DNA of 64,000 nt from Rubinisphaera margarita (GTDB lineage Bacteria > Planctomycetota > Planctomycetia > Planctomycetales > Planctomycetaceae), in NCBI RefSeq assembly GCF_022267515.1, contig NZ_JAKFGB010000009.1, positions 124,001 through 188,000 on the forward strand, given 5' to 3'. This document shows positions 56,159 to 64,000 of this stretch, one piece after another (positions within the stretch are counted from its first letter, which is position 1; every line of letters begins with the position of its first letter). A program made the translations under genes and the position numbers. The notes beneath the pieces were generated by a model. It saw nothing but the letters and a program-made list of their open reading frames with translations. It did not search any database and was not told the DNA's origin.

Positions 56159-56344
56159 GGGGAGCGGCTCGAACTGGAATCGGGCCTGAGTTGAAAGGAT
56201 GTGGGTGGGCAGTGCTCTGTCCGCCTTTCTTTATCGGCTCCTTGTGGTTGGTGGTCGGGTGTGTTCCGGCCGTACTCGTTGGAAACAAATACAGATTCGG
56301 TTCGCGCTCGCTTAGGCGGGTGGATGTGTCGAAGGGTGTGAGAC

Positions 56345-57040
56345 ATGCCGGTAGGTCTGCTCGGGCGAAAAATTGGAATGACCCAGGTTTACGAGGAAGG
56401 CGGGATTGTTGTTCCCGTGACTGTCCTCGAGTTGGGTCCGTGTCCCGTCATGCAGGTTCGGACGGCCGAACGGGATGGCTACGAAGCTGTTCAGCTCGGT
56501 TTTGCTGATAAGCCGCGTCGGTTGGCTTCTCGTTCCGAGCGTGGGCATGTTGCCGAAATTAGTAGTAAGCGTCGACGGGCTCGCACTGAAGCGGGTGTCG
56601 AGCTGGTGGAAAAAGCGGGTTGTGAGCCGCAGCGGTTCGTGCGTGAGTTTCGTACGGATGGCGAAGAGCATGGTCTGGATGTTGGGTCTGTGTTGACAGT
56701 CAATCATCTGGCTGAAATTGCTCATGTCGATGTTATCGGGACCTCGAAGGGTCGTGGTACCGCCGGCGTCATGAAGCGGCACAATTTCTCCGGTCAGCGG
56801 GCCAGTCATGGTGTGAAGAAGGTTCACCGCCATGCGGGTTCGATCGGCCAGAGTGCGGATCCGAGTCGGGTTCTGAAGGGGACCCGGATGGCTGGTCAGT
56901 ATGGCAACGCTCAGATTACCGTACGGAATCTGAAGGTTGTGAAGGTCATCGAAGAAGAAAATCTGATTCTGGTTGGCGGAGCTGTTCCTGGCCCTTCGGG
57001 CGGTTATGTGCTCGTGCGTCCGACCAATAAGAAAGACTAG
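56345..57040 (+). CDS. rplC: Ribosomal protein L3
   Basis: 231 residues: GLLGRKIGMTQVYEEGG, IGTSKGRGTAGVMKRHNFSG, HRHAGSIGQSADPSRVLKG, MAGQYGNAQITVRNL. It binds 23S rRNA near the peptidyl-transferase centre and starts large-subunit assembly. Second gene of the operon, 186 nt after rpsJ. Confidence 0.98.
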   Translation: MPVGLLGRKIGMTQVYEEGGIVVPVTVLELGPCPVMQVRTAERDGYEAVQLGFADKPRRLASRSERGHVAEISSKRRRARTEAGVELVEKAGCEPQRFVREFRTDGEEHGLDVGSVLTVNHLAEIAHVDVIGTSKGRGTAGVMKRHNFSGQRASHGVKKVHRHAGSIGQSADPSRVLKGTRMAGQYGNAQITVRNLKVVKVIEEENLILVGGAVPGPSGGYVLVRPTNKKD

Positions 57041-57107
57041 TTTCGGCGGAGTGTCGTCGTTTCAGTGTGATCAAGAGTCCGCCTTCGGGTGGTACGGGTG
57101 AGTCGAA

Positions 57108-57764
57108 ATGATTTCAGTGCCAATCTTAAATCAGCAGGGTTCCCAGGTCGGGTCATATGATCTCGATCCGGCTGACATCGCACCGGGCGTCAACAAGCAG
57201 TTGTTGCACGATGTGGTTGTGATGTACGAGGCGAATCGTCGCGTCGGGACCTCGGCAACCAAGTCTCGCAGCATGGTTGCTGGTTCGACCAAAAAGATGT
57301 ACCGCCAGAAGGGAACGGGTAACGCCCGTGCCGGCAGCAAGCGTTCTCCGATTCGTCGAGGTGGTGGGCACACGTTCGCCAAGGTGCCTCGCGACTGGGG
57401 TTACCGTCTGCCGAAGAAGGCTGTGCGTCTGGCAACCCGGATGGCGCTGCTGAGTAAGTTTGAAGACAATCAGGTCTGCCTGGTCGACGAGTTCTCTCTG
57501 TCGGCTCCGAAGACCAAAGAAGTGGTGACGGCGTTCAAGTCGCTGAAGCTCGAGTCGGCCAAGACGCTGTTCGCGATCGAGGGCTACAACGCAGATCTGT
57601 GGAAGGCTTCTCGGAATATCGAGGGTCTCCTGGTGCGTCCGATTTCTGAGCTGAATGCCTACGATCTGCTGCATCAGCGGATGCTGTTGATCACGAAGTC
57701 CGCACTCGATGCTCTTCGTGAGTCGAAGGCGAAGAGTGAAGAACAGGAAGCCGTCACGGCCTGA
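57108..57764 (+). CDS. rplD: Ribosomal protein L4
   Basis: 218 residues: NQQGSQVGSYDLD near the start, the tunnel loop GSTKKMYRQKGTGNARAGSK with RGGGHTFAK, and the C-terminal globular part. In E. coli L4 represses its own operon; nothing here shows whether that holds in planctomycetes. Confidence 0.98.
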   Translation: MISVPILNQQGSQVGSYDLDPADIAPGVNKQLLHDVVVMYEANRRVGTSATKSRSMVAGSTKKMYRQKGTGNARAGSKRSPIRRGGGHTFAKVPRDWGYRLPKKAVRLATRMALLSKFEDNQVCLVDEFSLSAPKTKEVVTAFKSLKLESAKTLFAIEGYNADLWKASRNIEGLLVRPISELNAYDLLHQRMLLITKSALDALRESKAKSEEQEAVTA

Positions 57765-57844
57765 GCGGGTCGGAGTCGTTGAACTCCGTTTGGAAGAACA
57801 AAGTTTCGCGGGTGTCTGATACACAGGTTGAAGGGGTTGGAAGC

Positions 57845-58153
57845 ATGTCTGCAAATTCAGGTTCGGGGCTACAGCTTGAGCCGTATCAGATTGTGCTCAA
57901 GCCGTTGGTGACGGAAAAGAACACACATCTTGCAGAGCGTGACAATGTCTACGCCTTCAAGGTTCATCCGCAGTCGACGAAAACGGATATCCGCAAGGCT
58001 GTTGAAGCTCTCTGGGATGTCAAGGTGACCAAGGTTCGTACTCAGAACCGCAAAGGGAAGCCTCGTCGTACACGTGCCGGTATGACGCACACTCAGGATT
58101 GGAAGAAGGCAATTGTCGAGCTCGATCCGGAAAGTCGGATCAGCTACTTCTAG
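57845..58153 (+). CDS. rplW: Ribosomal protein L23
   Basis: 102 residues: YQIVLKPLVTEKNTHLAERD, FKVHPQSTKTDIRKAVEALW, KVTKVRTQNRKGKPRRTRAG. Lies at the polypeptide exit and docks chaperones and SRP. ATG 57845 is chosen; earlier in-frame ATG codons give a non-typical extension. Confidence 0.97.
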   Translation: MSANSGSGLQLEPYQIVLKPLVTEKNTHLAERDNVYAFKVHPQSTKTDIRKAVEALWDVKVTKVRTQNRKGKPRRTRAGMTHTQDWKKAIVELDPESRISYF

Positions 58154-58233
58154 GTCTGTGTCAGAGTCAGCGGGTCGAGTAGCCGCCTTCAACATCCAGA
58201 TCGTGACGAAATAAACATTGAGGGAAGTCGATC

Positions 58234-59088
<855 letters not shown>

Positions 59089-59152
59089 TCACGCCAGGTG
59101 AAGGTCCCGTTTGGTGGATCTCCCGTGTTCAGGAATTAATTGGGGTTGAGAT

Positions 59153-59422
59153 ATGGGACGTTCCCTGAAAAAGGGTCCTTATGTGGACCACAACCTGTTG
59201 GAGAAGATTGCTCGTCTCGACGAGGCTGGTCGGAAAGAACCGATCAAGACCTGGGCTCGCAGCTCGACAATCGCTCCGGAGTTCATTGGCCACACTTTCC
59301 TCGTTCACAACGGGCGTGTCCACATCAATGTGTATGTGACGGAAGAAATGGTCGGTCACAAGCTGGGTGAGTTCTCCCTGTCGCGGACCTTCCGGGGACA
59401 CGGAGCCAAGGGTAAACGATAG
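59153..59422 (+). CDS. rpsS: Ribosomal protein S19
   Basis: 89 residues: MGRSLKKGPYVDHNLLEKI, IKTWARSSTIAPEFIGHTF, VHNGRVHINVYVTEEMVGHK, LGEFSLSRTFRGHGAKGK. Complete and typical; binds 16S rRNA in the small-subunit head. Confidence 0.98.
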   Translation: MGRSLKKGPYVDHNLLEKIARLDEAGRKEPIKTWARSSTIAPEFIGHTFLVHNGRVHINVYVTEEMVGHKLGEFSLSRTFRGHGAKGKR

Positions 59423-59493
59423 TCGTTTTCTGTGGGGGTTGGTGACGAGCGGTTCTGCCGACACTGCCTTGCAATGCGATTGGTAAGAGAATC

Positions 59494-59838
59494 ATGTCAA
59501 AGATCAAAGCATCACATCGGTTTGCCAGAATGTCACCGACGAAGGTGCGTCACTTCGCCCGCCTGGTGCAGGGGATGACGGCCAGTCAGGGCCTCGAGCA
59601 GCTGAAGTTCATGCCCAACCGAGGTGCTCGGATGCTGGAACGCGTGCTGCAGAGTGCAGTCGCCAACGCAGAAGATCGCGGTGCCCGTAATGGCGGTTCG
59701 CTGACGATTGCCGAAGCCCGTGTTGATATGGGTCCGAGCTTCAAGCGAGTCTGGCCACGTGGACGCGGTCGGGCGGACTTCCTGCAGAAGAAGTTCTGTC
59801 ACATTCATGTGGCACTCGAAGCTCCGGAACTGGGCTAA
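59494..59838 (+). CDS. rplV: Ribosomal protein L22
   Basis: 114 residues: FARMSPTKVRHFARLVQGMT, LQSAVANAEDRGARNGGSLT, and the tunnel hairpin MGPSFKRVWPRGRGRADFLQ. Part of the exit-tunnel wall. Confidence 0.98.
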   Translation: MSKIKASHRFARMSPTKVRHFARLVQGMTASQGLEQLKFMPNRGARMLERVLQSAVANAEDRGARNGGSLTIAEARVDMGPSFKRVWPRGRGRADFLQKKFCHIHVALEAPELG

Positions 59839-59928
59839 ACGATTGAAACAGATCAGTGAGCGTCCGACAGGTCGCCGCTGCGACGGAAACGTCAGAGTAA
59901 ACTAACGTCAGTCATACAGGTCACATTC

Positions 59929-60991
<1,063 letters not shown>

Positions 60992-61058
60992 TTCAGATCG
61001 TCTTGCAGGCCGGTGGGGCCGGAATTGATCCGGACCGGAATGCAGAGAGGTTTTTACG

Positions 61059-61271
61059 ATGTCAAAAGCTTCCGAACTTCGCGAACAGAACGACGAGCAG
61101 CTGAGCTTCTCGCTGAAACAGACGCAGAAGGACTACTTTCAGTTGCAGTTCCAGTCGGCGACCGAGAAACTCGATACGCCGAGTCGGATGAAGGAACTGC
61201 GTCGGGAAATCGCCCGGATCAAGACGATTCAGCGCGAACGGGAAATTCAGAACGGCCAAGCCACTACCTGA
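61059..61271 (+). CDS. rpmC: Ribosomal protein L29
   Basis: 70 residues: KASELREQNDEQLSFSLKQT, RMKELRREIARIKTIQRERE. A short two-helix protein at the exit tunnel. Typical length and place. Confidence 0.96.
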   Translation: MSKASELREQNDEQLSFSLKQTQKDYFQLQFQSATEKLDTPSRMKELRREIARIKTIQREREIQNGQATT

Positions 61272-61338
61272 TCATCACGGTCGAAGCGACCAGCCACCCG
61301 CGGCACCAGCCGCATTTTGTTGACGGATGTCCTGGGGT

Positions 61339-61626
61339 ATGAAGAAGACACTTATCGGCATTGTTGCCAGCGACAAAATGAACAAGACGCGTCGCGTCGA
61401 AGTCGAACGTCTGTTCGCGCATCCGCGCTACGGCAAGATCGTTCGTCGGCGGACCGTTTGTCATGTCCACGATGAGAACAACGAGTCGAAGGAAGGGGAC
61501 CGGGTCGAGATTATCGAATCCCGTCCGCTCTCCCGTCTCAAGCGTTGGGAACTGGTCCGCGTTGTCGAGGTTGCCACCGATCCGATGGCGGCTCTGGCTG
61601 ATGAGACCGAGAACGCCAATAAATAA
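61339..61626 (+). CDS. rpsQ: Ribosomal protein S17
   Basis: 95 residues from ATG 61339: KKTLIGIVASDKMNKTRRVE, HPRYGKIVRRRTVCHVHDEN, GDRVEIIESRPLSRLKRWEL. The ATG four codons earlier (61327) is possible; family members start MxxxxxGxVVSDK, favouring 61339. C-terminal tail slightly long. Confidence 0.96.
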   Translation: MKKTLIGIVASDKMNKTRRVEVERLFAHPRYGKIVRRRTVCHVHDENNESKEGDRVEIIESRPLSRLKRWELVRVVEVATDPMAALADETENANK

Positions 61627-61695
61627 GTGGCTTTGCACAGGCAGTAACAGACCTCGGCCGGTTCGGCATTCAGCGGAATAGACAAAGAGTCAATC

Positions 61696-62064
61696 ATGAT
61701 TCAGATGCAGACAGTTCTTGATGTTGCGGATAATACCGGAGCCAAAGTGGCTCGCTGTATCCGCGTTCTGGGCGGAACCGGTCGCCGGACAGCCAACGTT
61801 GGCGATATCATTATCGTCAGTATTCAGAAGACACTGCCGGGTAGCCCGGTGAAAAAGGGGCAGGTCGCTCGGGCCGTCATCGTACGGACCAGGAAGTCGA
61901 CCCGCCGTGAAGATGGCAGCTACGTGCGGTTCGACCACAACGCGGTCGTGCTGGTCGACAAAGACGGCAACCCGCGTGGTACTCGTATCTTTGGAGCCGT
62001 GGCTCGCGAACTTCGCGATCGCCGCTTCATGAAGATCGTGTCTCTCGCACGGGACGTGTTCTAG
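61696..62064 (+). CDS. rplN: Ribosomal protein L14
   Basis: 122 residues, the standard length: MIQMQTVLDVADNTGAKVAR, GDIIIVSIQKTLPGSPVKKG, RFDHNAVVLVDKDGNPRGTR, IFGAVARELRDRRFMKIVSL. Confidence 0.98.
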   Translation: MIQMQTVLDVADNTGAKVARCIRVLGGTGRRTANVGDIIIVSIQKTLPGSPVKKGQVARAVIVRTRKSTRREDGSYVRFDHNAVVLVDKDGNPRGTRIFGAVARELRDRRFMKIVSLARDVF

Positions 62065-62186
62065 AGCGAGTTCGCCGCCAGGCATTTGGAAACAGACAAG
62101 AGATTCTCCCAGATGGGAGTTCGATCAGCCGGACGGTGAGCCGCTGAGCGAAGACACAGGCAACGGGTGAGTCGGGGCAGAGAGCC

Positions 62187-62543
62187 ATGAAGATCAAAAA
62201 AGGGGACCAGGTCGTCGTCATCACTGGAGATGACGCATCAAGCACGCCACGACAGGTGCTGTCGGTGCTCGTCGGCGGCGAGAAGATGCTTGTCCAAGGT
62301 GTGAACCAGGTCTACAAGCACGTGAAGCGTGGTCATCCGAAGTCGCCGTCCGGCGGTCGTCTCCACATGGAGATGCCGATTCCGAGCAGCAACGTGATGT
62401 ATTACTGCGAATCCTGCTCGAAGCCGACCCGCCTGGGATTCAAGTACGACGAGCAGGGCGCCAAAGAGCGGATCTGCAAGAAGTGTGGAGCCAGTGCTGG
62501 CAAGATCAGCCCTCCCCGCGACAAGCATGCGGCATCCAAGTAA
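62187..62543 (+). CDS. rplX: Ribosomal protein L24
   Basis: 118 residues: KIKKGDQVVVITGDDASSTP (KOW), VLVGGEKMLVQGVNQVYKHV, and a C-terminal CESC..CKKC zinc-ribbon-like extension (GFKYDEQGAKERICKKCGAS), as in many bacterial L24. Confidence 0.97.
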   Translation: MKIKKGDQVVVITGDDASSTPRQVLSVLVGGEKMLVQGVNQVYKHVKRGHPKSPSGGRLHMEMPIPSSNVMYYCESCSKPTRLGFKYDEQGAKERICKKCGASAGKISPPRDKHAASK

Positions 62544-62592
62544 ATCACAGGCAGTCACGTCAGCGTGAATACAAAATGAGGAGTGGTCAGTC

Positions 62593-63153
62593 GTGACCCG
62601 TCTACTGGAAAAATACCGTCAAGAGATCATTCCTGCGATGCAGGAAGAATTCGGTCGCAAGAATATCCATTCTCTGCCGAAGCTCGAAAAGATCGTCATC
62701 AACATGGGCGTCGGGAAAGCGATCCAGGATCGCAAGCGACTCGACGAAGCCCTCGAACACCTGACGTTGATTGCCGGTCAGAAGCCGGAAATCACGCGGG
62801 CCAAGAAGTCGATCGCCGGTTTCAAGTTGCGTGAAGGAATGGAAATCGGCTGCCGGGTGACGCTTCGCGGTATTCGGATGTACGAGTTCCTCGATCGACT
62901 GATCACACTGGTTTTGCCACGAGTTCGCGACTTCCGCGGCGTGAAGGCCAATGCCTTCGACGGCAACGGCAATTACAGCCTGGGACTGTCTGAACAGATG
63001 GTGTTCCCGGAAGTGGATGCCGACAATGCCAAGTTCACACAGGGGTTGAACATCTCCATCGTGACTTCGGCGACCAATAATGATGAAGCAAGAGTTCTGT
63101 TGACGAAGTTCGGGTTCCCGTTCCGGAAGCCGGCCGCTGCAACGCAAGCGTAA
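62593..63153 (+). CDS. rplE: Ribosomal protein L5
   Basis: 186 residues from GTG 62593: TRLLEKYRQEIIPAMQEEFG, KLEKIVINMGVGKAIQDRKR, GQKPEITRAKKSIAGFKLRE, RVRDFRGVKANAFDGNGNYS. Binds 5S rRNA. In most bacteria rpsN follows, but here rpsH follows directly. Confidence 0.98.
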   Translation: MTRLLEKYRQEIIPAMQEEFGRKNIHSLPKLEKIVINMGVGKAIQDRKRLDEALEHLTLIAGQKPEITRAKKSIAGFKLREGMEIGCRVTLRGIRMYEFLDRLITLVLPRVRDFRGVKANAFDGNGNYSLGLSEQMVFPEVDADNAKFTQGLNISIVTSATNNDEARVLLTKFGFPFRKPAAATQA

Positions 63154-63226
63154 CTGACTGCCGCCCCGTCGCTGCCGTCTCCAAGATTTCGATTCAAACA
63201 CACTACTGTACGGGAATGATGCAACC

Positions 63227-63622
63227 ATGATGACCGACCCGGTTGCCGACATGCTGACACGAATTCGCAACGCGATCGCCATCGAGCGACCGATCGTCGA
63301 TATTCCGACGTCCAAATTGAAGAAGGCCATCGCGGACGTGCTGAAGCGTGAAGGTTACATCTGGGGCTTCGAAGAAATCGAAGAACAGCCTCAGAACGTT
63401 CTGCGAGTCCAGCTGAAATACGGCCCGAATGGCGAAAAAGTGATCCAGAAGATCGTCCGCGCCAGCAAGCCGGGACGTCGTCAGTACGCCGGCGTGAGCG
63501 AGACGCCAGTGATTAAGCAGGGGATGGGGATCTGCATCCTTTCCACCAACCAGGGCGTGCTCAGCAATCGCGAAGCAAAAGCGAAGGGCGTGGGCGGAGA
63601 AATTCTCTGCACCGTGTGGTAA
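63227..63622 (+). CDS. rpsH: Ribosomal protein S8
   Basis: 131 residues: MTDPVADMLTRIRNAIAIER, PTSKLKKAIADVLKREGYIW, VSETPVIKQGMGICILSTNQ, EAKAKGVGGEILCTVW. In E. coli S8 represses the spc operon. Starts 73 nt after rplE. Confidence 0.98.
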   Translation: MMTDPVADMLTRIRNAIAIERPIVDIPTSKLKKAIADVLKREGYIWGFEEIEEQPQNVLRVQLKYGPNGEKVIQKIVRASKPGRRQYAGVSETPVIKQGMGICILSTNQGVLSNREAKAKGVGGEILCTVW

Positions 63623-63672
63623 CATTTCGAGCAGGCACCCGCAGGTGCTGACTCAGTTGAAAGTTCTGGCAA

Positions 63673-64000
63673 ATGTCTCGTATTGGAAATAAACCGGTTC
63701 CGATTCCCTCGAATGTCGAGGTGACTCAGTCGGGTCGCACCGTGACCGTCAAAGGTCCGGCAGGAACCCTGAAGGTCGAGCATCACCCCGGCGTTTCGGT
63801 GTCGATTAACTCGGATCCGGCTCAGATCGAAGTGCAGCGTCCTGACGATGAGCGTCAGAGTCGTGCACTGCATGGTTTGACACGCGCTCTGCTCAATAAT
63901 ATGGTGGCGGGAGTCGTGACTCCGTTCGAACGTCGTCTGGAAGTAGTCGGCGTCGGTTATCAGGCTTCCATGCAGGGTCAGTTCCTGTCTCTGCAGGTCG
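63673..64000 (+). CDS. rplF: Ribosomal protein L6, 3' end beyond window
   Basis: The first 109 residues of L6: SRIGNKPVPIPSNVEVTQSG, VTVKGPAGTLKVEH, ALHGLTRALLNNMVAGVVTP, FERRLEVVGVGYQASMQGQF. The gene is cut by the window end; the rest of the spc operon is expected beyond. Confidence 0.97.
   Translation, partial: MSRIGNKPVPIPSNVEVTQSGRTVTVKGPAGTLKVEHHPGVSVSINSDPAQIEVQRPDDERQSRALHGLTRALLNNMVAGVVTPFERRLEVVGVGYQASMQGQFLSLQV

Overview
The window is chromosomal DNA from a planctomycete (Planctomycetota, probably order Planctomycetales). The diagnostic genes are DUF1501 and DUF1549/DUF1553 proteins in one operon, DUF1207, DUF1573, DUF1570-like, DUF3500, DUF6655-like and DUF6807 proteins, cysteine-rich outer-membrane porins, a PIN/TRAM membrane protein, sulfatase and PhoX-type enzymes, and many long intergenic stretches. 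No species is assigned.

Layout. 1-11.8 kb: the 3' end of a DUF1207 barrel gene, tRNA-Glu, csrA, an HU-like gene, a PilZ gene, a PQQ-type propeller, hemC, the DUF1549/DUF1501 operon, an aldo/keto reductase and a FAD oxidoreductase. 12-24.2 kb: an accessory region with single small genes (methyltransferase, ankyrin, PhoX, a DUF1573 operon, a SUKH/SMI1-type gene, two orphan genes, sulfatase, DUF2293), an intact IS5-family element, a probable transposase scrap, and many palindromic repeats. 24.2-44.2 kb: a lipoprotein with an HExxH motif, aroA, a phosphoesterase, yidC, a T2SS-F-like gene, DUF3500, a second repeat cluster (33.0-33.65 kb), hisG, two porins around a Cys-rich secreted protein, an M16 peptidase, DoxX, an unknown 623-aa protein and a PIN/TRAM protein. 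44.5-53.5 kb: five tandem paralogues of an unrecognised exported family. 53.6-55.5 kb: DUF6655-like lipoprotein and a DUF6807 protein. 55.6-64 kb: the S10/spc ribosomal-protein operon from a good promoter, rpsJ to rplF, without rpsN at its usual place.

The most unusual signal is a dispersed repeat family built from one design. Reading inward from each end there is GGATGG (or GGGTGG/GGGTAG), a 20-23 nt palindrome, then an 11-nt mini-hairpin with a C-GNA-G triloop. Stem sequences differ between members and even between the two ends of one element, but pairing is kept and the loop is always GAA, GGA or GCA. The two ends form imperfect terminal inverted repeats. Three successive accessory loci (ankyrin, SUKH, two orphan genes) are each bracketed by direct copies of a different repeat, which suggests cassette-like mobility through single-stranded DNA hairpins. 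The second main candidate is the five-paralogue array, whose members share an N-terminal ETT..EPL..PDY motif and a pseudopilin-like C-terminal module.
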